A DNA stretch of 5,801 nt from RGIG6353 sp045594565 (GCA_045594565.1 JAZNYT010000063.1:1-5801); one strand, 5' to 3'. Numbered from the stretch's first letter, positions 1 through 5,632 are shown. Notes: generated from the letters alone by a model not told the origin. Program-made: numbers and translations.

Positions 1-169
1 TCCCGACAAATTCATTCTGACCTCCTGTTCTATGAACGGATACGAGGGATATCTCCCCACTACAAAGGCGTTTGAGCTTGGAGGCTACGAGGTTGTTACC
101 TCTCCCTTCACACCGACTATCGAAGAGGACTGTATAAAGGAAATTGTCAAGCTTTTCAAAGGAGAATAA
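1..169 (+). CDS. C-terminal end of a neutral/alkaline ceramidase-like protein (5' truncated by the window)
   Basis: An open frame runs in from the left edge, with its first full codon at position 2, and stops at TAA 167-169. This leaves the last 55 residues of a larger protein. The tail contains SCSMNGYEGYLPTTKAF followed by ELGGYEV. The pattern NGY-x-GY-x-PT-x-x-AF-x-x-GGYE near the C-terminus, followed by about 20 residues ending in an amphipathic helix (here EEDCIKEIVKLF), matches my recollection of bacterial proteins with a neutral/alkaline non-lysosomal ceramidase-type domain. Many Firmicute members have no proven ceramidase activity, so the substrate is unknown. The catalytic part lies outside the window. 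The next gene starts 3 nt after the stop, and its Shine-Dalgarno (GGAG, 161-164) lies inside this frame's last codons, so the two are almost certainly cotranscribed. The family call rests on one short motif. Confidence 0.6.
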   Translation, partial: PDKFILTSCSMNGYEGYLPTTKAFELGGYEVVTSPFTPTIEEDCIKEIVKLFKGE

Positions 170-172
170 AAA

Positions 173-1234
173 ATGATGACACATAAGATAGCCGTCATTG
201 CAGGTGACGGAATCGGCCCTGAGGTAATAAACGAGGGTATAAAGGTGCTTGAAGCGGTAGCTGAAAAGGACGGTGGCTTCAAGTTTGAATTCACTCACTT
301 CCCCTGGGGCTGTGAATACTATAAAGAGACAGGCAGAATGATGGCTGAGGACGGCATCGAAACTCTTAAAAAATTTGATGCGATTTTCCTTGGTGCCGTT
401 GGTGCACCGGGTGTTCCCGACCATATTTCTCTTTGGGACCTTCTGCTCATTATAAGAAAGAGCTTTGACCAATATATAAATCTTCGTCCCGTAAAACTGC
501 TTCAGGGCGCTCCAACACCTCTCAAGGATACCAACACTGAGGACGTTGACATGGTATTCATCCGAGAAAATACCGAGGGTGAGTATGCCGGAAGCGGTGC
601 TTGGCTCTTCAAGAATCAGCCCAACGAGGTGGTAATTCAGAATGGTGTCTTCTCACGCAAGGGCTGTGAAAGAGTTATCCGCTATGCATATGAGCTTGCG
701 AAGAAGGAGGGTAAGACCCTCACCAGCATCAGCAAGGCTAACGCACTCAACTACTCCATGGTATTCTGGGACCAGATTTTCAACGAGGTTGGCCGTGAAT
801 ATCCCGAGGTTAAGACCTATTCTTATCTCGTTGATGCGGCAAGTATGTTCATGATAAAGGACCCCAAGCGTTTCGAGGTGGTTGTAACCTCAAACCTTTT
901 CGGTGATATTCTCACCGACCTTGGTGCCGCTATTGCAGGCGGTATGGGTCTTGCGGCAGGCGCTAACATCAATCCTGAGAGAGCTTTCCCCTCTATGTTT
1001 GAGCCTATCCATGGGTCTGCACCCGACATTGCAGGTCAGGGCAAGGCAAATCCCCTTGCAACAGTATGGTCGGCAAGTCAGCTTCTCGATTTCTTCGGTC
1101 ACGAGGACTGGGGCAAGAAGCTTATCGATATTATTGAAGAAGTGCTTGTTGAAAAGAAGGTCCTTACTCCCGACCTCGGCGGAAACGCTACTACCTCTGA
1201 GGTTGGCGACGAGGTTGTAAGAAAAATCAAGTAA
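173..1234 (+). CDS. NAD-dependent beta-decarboxylating dehydrogenase, tartrate/D-malate dehydrogenase-like
   Basis: This 353-residue protein is full length for the isocitrate/isopropylmalate dehydrogenase family. These cytoplasmic enzymes oxidise a 2-hydroxy acid with NAD(P)+ and decarboxylate it, using Mg2+ or Mn2+. Visible motifs are AGDGIGPEV (10-18), the substrate-site arginines in IIRKSFDQYINLRP (R95, R105), RENTEGEY (131-138), the probable catalytic Lys188 in SKAN, and the metal-site aspartates D221, D245 and D249. The NAD loop is HGSAPDIAGQGKANP (280-294), where the Asp-Ile pair is typical of NAD rather than NADP use. FDQY-x-NLRPV and MFEPIHGSAPD resemble tartrate/D-malate dehydrogenases (TtuC/DmlA) more than LeuB, which usually has YANLRP and YEP-x-HGSAPD. 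A leucine-pathway LeuB role is not excluded, but no leuA, leuC or leuD is visible. The start is ATG 173, with GGAG 8 nt upstream; a second ATG follows directly at 176. The gene lies 3 nt behind the ceramidase-like gene. Confidence 0.88.
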   Translation: MMTHKIAVIAGDGIGPEVINEGIKVLEAVAEKDGGFKFEFTHFPWGCEYYKETGRMMAEDGIETLKKFDAIFLGAVGAPGVPDHISLWDLLLIIRKSFDQYINLRPVKLLQGAPTPLKDTNTEDVDMVFIRENTEGEYAGSGAWLFKNQPNEVVIQNGVFSRKGCERVIRYAYELAKKEGKTLTSISKANALNYSMVFWDQIFNEVGREYPEVKTYSYLVDAASMFMIKDPKRFEVVVTSNLFGDILTDLGAAIAGGMGLAAGANINPERAFPSMFEPIHGSAPDIAGQGKANPLATVWSASQLLDFFGHEDWGKKLIDIIEEVLVEKKVLTPDLGGNATTSEVGDEVVRKIK

Positions 1235-1235
1235 T

Positions 1236-1275
1236 AAAAAATACTTGTTTGGAAAATCCAAACAAGTATTTTTTT
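1236..1275 (+). terminator. Strong intrinsic terminator after the dehydrogenase gene
   Basis: ATACTTGTTTGG (1241-1252) pairs perfectly with CCAAACAAGTAT (1258-1269) around the 5-nt loop AAAAT. An A-run (1236-1240) lies on the left and a T-run (1269-1275) on the right, extending the stem and giving the U-tract. It starts one base after the TAA of the dehydrogenase, so it ends the left-hand transcript. The flanking A-run means it could also work on the opposite strand, catching leftward read-through from metH. Confidence 0.92.
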
Positions 1276-1280
1276 GCACT

Positions 1281-1310
1281 ATTACTTTAAATTACTTTAA
1301 ATTACTTTAA
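1281..1310. repeat. Three perfect tandem copies of a 10-bp unit (ATTACTTTAA)
   Basis: The unit ATTACTTTAA occurs at 1281-1290, 1291-1300 and 1301-1310 without a mismatch, and the next two bases (AT) begin a fourth. It lies between the terminator and the structured element that starts at 1311. It has no coding capacity. Ten bp is close to one helical turn, which would suit slipped-strand expansion or a phased protein site, but nothing in the sequence shows a function. Confidence 0.9.
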
Positions 1311-1345
1311 ATAGTTGCGGTGTCACCCGTTTATTAAAGCCTTAA
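1309..1345. repeat. 37-bp direct repeat, intergenic copy (matches the 3' end of metH)
   Basis: This segment matches 1524-1560 at 36 of 37 positions. The only difference is G at 1322 versus C at 1537. The metH-side copy contains the last six codons and stop of metH, plus 14 bp beyond the stop. In this intergenic copy the sequence forms the left part of the structured element at 1311-1433: its CACCCGTTT (1324-1332) has a partner arm downstream, and its AGCCTTAA is completed to the perfect palindrome AGCCTTAAGGCT (1338-1349). Neither partner exists next to the metH copy. Confidence 0.93.
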
Positions 1346-1433
1346 GGCTAAAAGAAACGGTGGGAGATTTCGCAAATTTGATTTCGTCGGCGTACTCCGT
1401 ACGGCAGAGGTCAAATTTGTGAAAAGCAACTAT
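1311..1433. repeat. Compact structured intergenic element with nested inverted repeats (possible MITE-like repeat or structured RNA)
   Basis: The ends are an 8-bp perfect inverted repeat: ATAGTTGC (1311-1318) and GCAACTAT (1426-1433). Inside are two further stem-loops. The first pairs CACCCGTTT (1324-1332) with AAACGGTG (1355-1362), with one bulged C, and encloses the palindrome AGCCTTAAGGCT (1338-1349). The second pairs CGCAAATTTGA (1371-1381) with TCAAATTTGTG (1411-1421), 11 bp with one G-U, and encloses CGTAC-TCC-GTACG (1391-1403). Folded, this is a closing stem with two branches. It has no ORF of interest and lies between convergent genes, a common location for small non-coding mobile repeats. 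The layout is seen directly. Mobility, copy number and transcription are inference, since only one complete copy is in the window. Confidence 0.6.
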
Positions 1434-1462
1434 AAAAGGCTGTGTCTCTCACAGCCTTTTAT
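1432..1462 (-). terminator. Hairpin between the convergent genes, probable metH operon terminator
   Basis: ATAAAAGGCTGTG (1432-1444) pairs perfectly over 13 bp with CACAGCCTTTTAT (1450-1462) around the 5-nt loop TCTCT. The GC-rich core GGCTGTG/CACAGCC is flanked by A4/T4 on both strands, so it can act either way. For the leftward met operon it lies about 75 nt past the metH stop and is the only strong hairpin there. The U-tract is short (four, then A-U), so it may be weaker than the terminator at 1236-1275. Its left base overlaps the last two bases of the neighbouring element's inverted repeat. Confidence 0.75.
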
Positions 1463-1523
1463 GTTCCGAAAAAAATTTTGCTATATTTTTATACCTTTTA
1501 TCTTGAAAAATTCAGTAAAAATA

Positions 1524-1560
1524 AAATAGTTGCGGTCTCACCCGTTTATTAAAGCCTTAA
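1524..1560. repeat. 37-bp direct repeat, copy at the metH 3' end
   Basis: This is the second copy of the segment at 1309-1345, 215 bp away, with one substitution. Positions 1538-1560 are coding: read on the - strand they give the last complete codons AAG GCT TTA ATA AAC GGG and the TGA stop, so the C-terminus KALING of MetH is encoded by the repeat. The octamer ATAGTTGC (1526-1533) is also present, so it could pair with GCAACTAT at 1426-1433 and bracket the terminator hairpin. Confidence 0.93.
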
Positions 1561-3922
1561 CACACTCCATGGCGTCGGAGGCGTAATAATCTGCGCCGAT
1601 CCTCTCTGCATAATCCTTTGTCAAAACCGCACCGCCTACAACGATTTTGCACCAAGGGGCTTTCTCTCGAAGCATTTTTATGGTTTCTTCCATAGCAGGG
1701 ACTGTAGTCGTCATAAGGGCGCTGAGTCCAACATAGGGAGCGCTTGTTTCCACTACCTTTTTGGTTATTATCTCAGGCTTTACGTCCTTGCCAAGGTCTA
1801 TTACCTCAAATCCGTAATTTTCAAGGAGAAGCTTTACTATATTCTTTCCTATATCGTGGATATCTCCCTCTACTGTGGCAATTACAACGATTTCCTTGGA
1901 GTCACCGCGATTTTCTGACGAAAGTACTGTTTTTATCACCTCAAAGGCACTCTTTGCCGCCTCGGCACTCATGAGAAGCGAGGGGAGGTACACCGTCTTT
2001 TCTTCAAAGCCTCGTCCCACCTCGTTGAGTGCGGGAATAATCTCTGTGTTTACGATTTCAAGGGGAGGGGTAGTCTTTATAAGATCACAGGTTATCTCCC
2101 CCGCTCTCTCCCTCATACCCTTTCGTATGGCGTACTGAAGCTCAGAGGAAGCCTCAACGCTTTCCTTCTTTATAGTGTCGTTTGTGGTTGTGACGGTAAA
2201 CTCGTCGGCATGAGCGATATATTCTGCACAGTTTTCATCAAAGCCCTTAAGAGTGAGATAGGTATAATAGGTCTTCATCATCTCTGCGGAATAGGGATTC
2301 ATAATAGCTGCAGAGAGTCCGTTTTCAAGAGCTAAAGCAAAGAACGTGCTATTTACCGCATCGCGGTTCGGAAGTCCGAAGGACACATTGGAAACACCGA
2401 GAGAGGTAGGTGCAAAAAGCCTTTCATTTATCATTTTAAGAGAATTCAAGGTTACAGAGGGAGATTTATTATCGGCGCTTACAGTCATAGCAAGGGTGTC
2501 AAAAATGATATCCTTCTTCTCTATTCCGTACTCCTCGGCGGTTTTGAGAATTCTCTTTGCAATCTCAAATCTTTCCTCGGCACTGTCGGGGATACCCTTT
2601 TCATCAAGGGTGAGAGCAACCACGACGCCACCGTATTTCTTAACGAGAGGAAGCACCTTTTCCATACTCTCTTCTTTACCCGAAACCGAGTTTATCATTG
2701 CCTTACCGTTGTATCGGCGAAGGGCTTTCTCCATAGCCTCGGGATTTGCCGTGTCTATCTGCAAAGGAAGGTCGGTGACTGTCTGAAGCTCACAAACCGC
2801 CGACTCAAGCATCTTTATTTCGTCAATTTCCGGGAGCCCCACATTCACGTCGAGAATATGAACTCCTTTTTCCTCTTGCTTGACCGCTTCGTTAAGTATA
2901 TATCCCATATCTCCCCCGATAAGCGCTTCCTTGAAACGCTTTTTACCGGTAGGATTGATTCTTTCACCGATGAGGATAGGCTTATCCGAAAACTCTACTG
3001 AGTGGGTATAGGAGGACACAACGGTAATATCTTTCTTTGTGAGAGGCGAGGGCTTTATATCCTTCGATTTATCTGTGAGTGCTTTTATATATTCGGGAGT
3101 TGTTCCGCAGCAGCCGCCTGCAACTCTCACGCCTTTTTTTATTATATCAGAAAGCTCTCTTGCAAAATCGATGGGTGTTATGTCAAAGACTGTCTTTCCA
3201 TTCTCAACTCTCGGAAGCCCTGCATTGGGCTTGAGTACCACGGGTACGGAGGTTACCTTGAGAAGCCTTTCCGCCACCCTTTTTAACTCTCTCGGTCCAA
3301 GTGAACAGTTGGCTCCTATAGCGTCGGCTCCCATTCCTTCAAGAAGTGCCGACATCGCTTCGGGAGTTGCTCCCGTCATAAGCTTTCCGTCCTCTCCGTA
3401 AACGTTTGTAACGATTACGGGAAGGTCTGTGTTTTCCTTTACCGCAAGAAGAGCCGCCTTTGTTTCATAGGAGTCGTTCATAGTTTCCACAATAAAGAGG
3501 TCGGGGGAATACTTGTTTGCTATCCTTACACTCTTTGCGAAAACCTCAACCGCGTCCTCAAAATCCAAATCACCGAGAGGAGCGAGAAGCTTACCTGTCG
3601 GGCCTATATCGAAGGCGACGAACTTTTCACCGTGGTTTTCCGAGGTGTCTCTTGCCTTTTTAGCATTGTCTATAGCGCACTTTATTATTTCTTCAAGCTC
3701 GCCCTCATCAAATTTAAGACAGTTTGCACCAAAGGTATTCGTACATACAACGTTACTTCCGGCATTATAATAATCGCGGTGAACACACGTGACAGTTTCG
3801 GGATGTGTTATATTCCATTTTTCGGGATATTCACCCGCAGTAAGTCCTTTTTTCTGAAGAAGTGTACCCATTCCTCCGTCAAGGAAAACTATATTGTTTT
3901 TAAGAAATTCAAGAAAGCTCAT
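1538..3922 (-). CDS. metH: Cobalamin-dependent methionine synthase, short form lacking the reactivation domain
   Basis: This cytoplasmic enzyme moves the methyl group of 5-methyl-tetrahydrofolate to homocysteine through cobalamin, yielding methionine. The 794 residues cover three modules. The homocysteine/zinc barrel (about 1-290) has FLDGGMGT (13-20) and zinc cysteines C206 (GANCS), C271 and C272 (GGCCGTTP). The pterin-binding barrel (about 315-570) has LIGERINPTG (317-326), DVNVG (358-362) and INSVSGKEE (410-418). The cobalamin module (cap about 590-670, Rossmann part about 675-794) has GDIHDIGKN (686-694), where His689 is the expected lower axial cobalt ligand, and VGGA (762-765). E. coli MetH is about 1,230 residues because it also carries a C-terminal AdoMet-binding reactivation domain. 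Here that domain is absent and is supplied by the gene 9 nt upstream. The start is ATG 3922, with GAGG (3928-3931) 5 nt upstream. The C-terminus ends at a normal point, although its last codons lie in a 37-bp repeat. Confidence 0.97.
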   Translation of the reverse strand: MSFLEFLKNNIVFLDGGMGTLLQKKGLTAGEYPEKWNITHPETVTCVHRDYYNAGSNVVCTNTFGANCLKFDEGELEEIIKCAIDNAKKARDTSENHGEKFVAFDIGPTGKLLAPLGDLDFEDAVEVFAKSVRIANKYSPDLFIVETMNDSYETKAALLAVKENTDLPVIVTNVYGEDGKLMTGATPEAMSALLEGMGADAIGANCSLGPRELKRVAERLLKVTSVPVVLKPNAGLPRVENGKTVFDITPIDFARELSDIIKKGVRVAGGCCGTTPEYIKALTDKSKDIKPSPLTKKDITVVSSYTHSVEFSDKPILIGERINPTGKKRFKEALIGGDMGYILNEAVKQEEKGVHILDVNVGLPEIDEIKMLESAVCELQTVTDLPLQIDTANPEAMEKALRRYNGKAMINSVSGKEESMEKVLPLVKKYGGVVVALTLDEKGIPDSAEERFEIAKRILKTAEEYGIEKKDIIFDTLAMTVSADNKSPSVTLNSLKMINERLFAPTSLGVSNVSFGLPNRDAVNSTFFALALENGLSAAIMNPYSAEMMKTYYTYLTLKGFDENCAEYIAHADEFTVTTTNDTIKKESVEASSELQYAIRKGMRERAGEITCDLIKTTPPLEIVNTEIIPALNEVGRGFEEKTVYLPSLLMSAEAAKSAFEVIKTVLSSENRGDSKEIVVIATVEGDIHDIGKNIVKLLLENYGFEVIDLGKDVKPEIITKKVVETSAPYVGLSALMTTTVPAMEETIKMLREKAPWCKIVVGGAVLTKDYAERIGADYYASDAMECVKALING

Positions 3923-3931
3923 ATATACCTC

Positions 3932-4501
3932 TTATTCTTTTATTCCTGCAAAGGCGGTAACGGATTTTACAGGCGACATCATAAAGCCGTCGGTAAGAGT
4001 TACGCCAATCGTCTTTGTAATATCAAGGAGTTTAAAAATTTCTTTTTGTGCTTCAAGGGAAAGGTCTCCGTAGCCTGCGCTGAAGCGTGGGGTGAGTGCT
4101 TTTCCAAAGTCACGGCAAAAGGCATCTGAGAGCGCCTCTATCCTCTCACTTCCTATAGCCTGAAAGAAAAGTGCCTTTGAGGGTAGGATCTTCGAATATT
4201 TGTTTATAAGTCTGTCGAGTCCCACACCGAGAGTTGCAGCAAGCACTATAACCTTTTTCGATTCGCCAAGACATTTTGCAAGGTCTTTTGAGTAAAAAGA
4301 CATCTCGCCTATTTTTAGGACGTCGTCCTTTATTTCAAGAGGACAGATTTCATAGCAAAGACGATATACTATCACCTCTTCGCACTCTTTTATACACTCG
4401 TCAAGAAGAGTTTCATACTGTCCGTCATTTTTCGCCCCTGCATATCTCAAAATCTCTTTTTTTGATATTTTTGGGGGTTCTTTTAAGGTGTACAGGGTCA
4501 T
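3932..4501 (-). CDS. Stand-alone methionine synthase reactivation-domain protein
   Basis: This 189-residue protein resembles the AdoMet-binding activation domain found at the C-terminus of long MetH. Key stretches are IVLAATLGVGLDRLI (85-99), AIGSERIEALSD (115-126), TPRFSAGYGDLSLE (137-150) and GVTLTDGFMMSPVKSVTA (166-183). The R-x-x-x-GY motif and the G-x-[ST]-LT-(x)n-M-x-P-x-x-SVS/T ending correspond to the AdoMet-contacting motifs of E. coli MetH. The likely role is to bind MetH carrying oxidised cob(II)alamin and supply AdoMet for reductive remethylation; the electron donor, flavodoxin or similar, is not in this window. Separate versions of this domain are known, for example Thermotoga maritima TM0269. 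The start ATG (4501-4499) overlaps the metF TGA (4500-4498) as ATGA. The upstream sequence (GATATTATAGAAAA) has no good Shine-Dalgarno, which suggests translation coupled to metF. It has no signal peptide or membrane segment. Confidence 0.85.
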   Translation of the reverse strand: MTLYTLKEPPKISKKEILRYAGAKNDGQYETLLDECIKECEEVIVYRLCYEICPLEIKDDVLKIGEMSFYSKDLAKCLGESKKVIVLAATLGVGLDRLINKYSKILPSKALFFQAIGSERIEALSDAFCRDFGKALTPRFSAGYGDLSLEAQKEIFKLLDITKTIGVTLTDGFMMSPVKSVTAFAGIKE

Positions 4502-5376
4502 TTTTCTATAATATCCGACAGGTTACTTTGGATTTTCGCGGCAACGTCGGGCTTGTTCATAGAGTAAACGTGTACGTTTTTTATGCCGTTTGCATAAAGG
4601 TCGATGATCTGGTCTGTGGCATAAGCAATACCCGCCTGCTTCATAGCATCGGGACTGTGTCCGAATTTATCTACAAGGCTCTTAAATCTCTGAGGCATAA
4701 AGGAGCCTGAAAGCTCTATCGCACGGGCAACCTGATTTGCATTCGTTATAGGCATAATGCCGGGAATTACAGGCACTGTTATCCCCGCCTCGCGTATCTT
4801 GTAAAGAAAGTTATATAGAAGGTTATTGTCAAAAAACATCTGTGTTGTAAGAAAGTCACACCCTGCATCTACCTTTTCACGAAGATGCTTTATATCTTCT
4901 TTTTGGTTCTCGCTTTCGGGGTGAATTTCGGGATAGCAAGCGCCTCCTATACAGAAATCGGGGTTTGCAATTTTCAATTCTCTAACAAGGTCGATAGCGT
5001 GAGAATAGTCCCAACGGCTTCTGTCGGCGTCCTTTAGCGCTTCGGGAATATCTCCGCGAAGTGCCATTACGTTTTCTATTCCCGCATCCTTGATTTCACG
5101 AATCTTTTCGGCAACGGTTTCTCTGTCGGAGGATACACAGGTAAGATGCTCGAGAGTGGGTACTCCGTAAAGCTCCTTTATATTCTTTGCGATATCGAGG
5201 GTGTATTTGCTCGTTCCGCCCCCTGCACCGTAGGTTACACTCATAAAAGAAGGCTTAAGCTTCGCAATCTCCTCGGTAGCACTCTTAACGCTTTCAAAGC
5301 TCGTCTCGGTCTTTGGAGGAAAAACCTCAAAGGAGAGAGAAAGGGTATCTCTTTTTAAAAGCTCAGTAATTTTCAT
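4498..5376 (-). CDS. metF: 5,10-methylenetetrahydrofolate reductase
   Basis: This FAD-dependent TIM-barrel enzyme reduces 5,10-methylene-tetrahydrofolate to 5-methyl-tetrahydrofolate, the methyl donor for the MetH encoded two genes downstream. Its 292 residues match the bacterial single-domain length (E. coli MetF is about 296). Motifs in order are SFEVFPPKTE (15-24, with catalytic Glu17), VTYGAGGGTS (47-56), TLEHLTC (74-80), ALRGDIP (105-111, with Asp109 near the flavin), GGACYPEIHPES (144-155), TTQMFFD (177-183, with folate-contacting Gln179), PGIMPI (205-210) and the terminal VHVYSMN (268-274). The start is ATG 5376, with AAAGAGG (5387-5393) 10 nt upstream. It is the first gene of the leftward metF, reactivase, metH operon. 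Acetogenic Clostridia often pair MetF with an MetV-type subunit; none is visible here. Confidence 0.97.
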   Translation of the reverse strand: MKITELLKRDTLSLSFEVFPPKTETSFESVKSATEEIAKLKPSFMSVTYGAGGGTSKYTLDIAKNIKELYGVPTLEHLTCVSSDRETVAEKIREIKDAGIENVMALRGDIPEALKDADRSRWDYSHAIDLVRELKIANPDFCIGGACYPEIHPESENQKEDIKHLREKVDAGCDFLTTQMFFDNNLLYNFLYKIREAGITVPVIPGIMPITNANQVARAIELSGSFMPQRFKSLVDKFGHSPDAMKQAGIAYATDQIIDLYANGIKNVHVYSMNKPDVAAKIQSNLSDIIEK

Positions 5377-5407
5377 ACGTCTTAAACCTCTTTAACTTTT
5401 TTTCTAA

Positions 5408-5436
5408 ATTATACTCCTCTTTTTTTACTAAATCAA
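5408..5436 (-). promoter_or_regulatory. Sigma-70/SigA-type promoter of the metF operon
   Basis: Read on the - strand, TTGATT (5436-5431) and a perfect TATAAT (5413-5408) are separated by exactly 17 bp. Transcription should start near 5401, giving a leader of only about 25 nt before the metF ATG at 5376. That leader contains the Shine-Dalgarno and little else. The -35 box is 4/6 to consensus and the -10 is 6/6. Confidence 0.8.
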
Positions 5437-5437
5437 G

Positions 5438-5464
5438 TTTTTTTCAAAATGCTATTGAAAAAAA
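5438..5464. promoter_or_regulatory. Perfect 10-bp dyad between the divergent metF and tRNA-Leu promoters
   Basis: TTTTTTTCAA (5438-5447) and TTGAAAAAAA (5455-5464) are perfect inverted repeats around the 7-bp spacer AATGCTA. The right arm contains the -35 box of the tRNA promoter, and the left arm begins one base upstream of the metF -35 box. It could be an operator shared by both promoters, but it is almost wholly A/T and could simply be paired UP-element-like A-tracts or chance. Confidence 0.35.
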
Positions 5465-5483
5465 TGTAAAACTGTGCTATAAT
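5455..5483 (+). promoter_or_regulatory. Strong extended -10 promoter of the tRNA-Leu gene
   Basis: TTGAAA (5455-5460) and TATAAT (5478-5483) are separated by 17 bp, with a TGC extension (5475-5477) directly before the -10. The predicted start is near 5490, a few bases before the mature tRNA 5' end at 5498. The match is 5/6 plus 6/6 plus the TGn element, as expected for a stable-RNA gene. Confidence 0.88.
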
Positions 5484-5497
5484 TCAAAAGTAAATTT

Positions 5498-5584
5498 GCC
5501 GGTGTGATGGAATTGGCAGACGTACGGGACTCAAAATCCCGCGGTAGCAATACCGTGCGGGTTCGACCCCCGCCACCGGCACCA
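5498..5584 (+). tRNA. tRNA-Leu(CAA), reads UUG, with encoded CCA
   Basis: The acceptor stem GCCGGTG (5498-5504) pairs with CACCGGC (5574-5580), followed by discriminator A5581 and encoded CCA (5582-5584). The anticodon stem is CGGGA/TCCCG (5525-5529/5537-5541), enclosing loop CTCAAAA with anticodon CAA at 5532-5534. A long class II variable arm, GGTA-GCAA-TACC (within 5542-5556), marks it as a Leu/Ser/Tyr type. The T arm is GCGGG-TTCGACC-CCCGC (5557-5573). The D-loop contains the expected TTGGCAGA. It is transcribed divergently from metF and appears monocistronic, with its own promoter and terminator. Its last 18 nt are repeated at 5749-5766. Confidence 0.97.
5567..5584 (+). repeat. 18-bp direct repeat, copy 1: 3' end of tRNA-Leu (candidate att core)
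   Basis: CCCCCGCCACCGGCACCA covers the 3' half of the T arm, the 3' acceptor strand, the discriminator and CCA. The identical 18 nt recur at 5749-5766, offset by 182 nt. Tyrosine-recombinase integrations commonly use exactly this part of a tRNA gene. Confidence 0.9.
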
Positions 5585-5589
5585 AACAG

Positions 5590-5617
5590 AAAAGATACCC
5601 TCTCGGGTATCTTTTTT
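5590..5617 (+). terminator. Intrinsic terminator directly after tRNA-Leu
   Basis: AAAAGATACCC (5590-5600) pairs perfectly with GGGTATCTTTT (5605-5615) around the tetraloop TCTC. A run of six T (5612-5617) follows. It starts six bases after the CCA, so it ends the tRNA transcript. Confidence 0.92.
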
Positions 5618-5632
5618 GTTTGTAGATAAACT

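Noticed and set aside
173..1234. Calling the dehydrogenase LeuB (3-isopropylmalate dehydrogenase).
   Set aside because: The FDQY-x-NLRP and MFEPIHG motifs fit the tartrate/D-malate branch better, and the upstream gene is not a leucine pathway gene. It is kept as an alternative only.
823..1279. Minus-strand frames opposite the dehydrogenase, the longest of 129 codons.
   Set aside because: They lie antisense to conserved motifs of the dehydrogenase, and the longest begins inside the terminator hairpin.
1281..1345. A CRISPR-like array made from the repeated units.
   Set aside because: The 10-bp units are contiguous with no spacers, and no cas genes are nearby.
1346..1523. The 37-bp repeats as a target-site duplication around an insertion.
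   Set aside because: Thirty-seven bp is far longer than usual target duplications, and the element's terminal inverted repeat begins inside the left copy, so the copies are not simple flanks.
1503..1527. A possible + strand promoter TTGAAA...TAAAAT near the metH 3' end.
   Set aside because: The spacing is only 13 bp and it would point antisense into metH. It is AT-rich chance similarity.
1744..3770. Several + strand open frames of 76-165 codons opposite metH and across the metH/reactivase junction.
   Set aside because: They are antisense shadows of strongly conserved coding sequence, with no recognisable motifs, promoters or ribosome sites.
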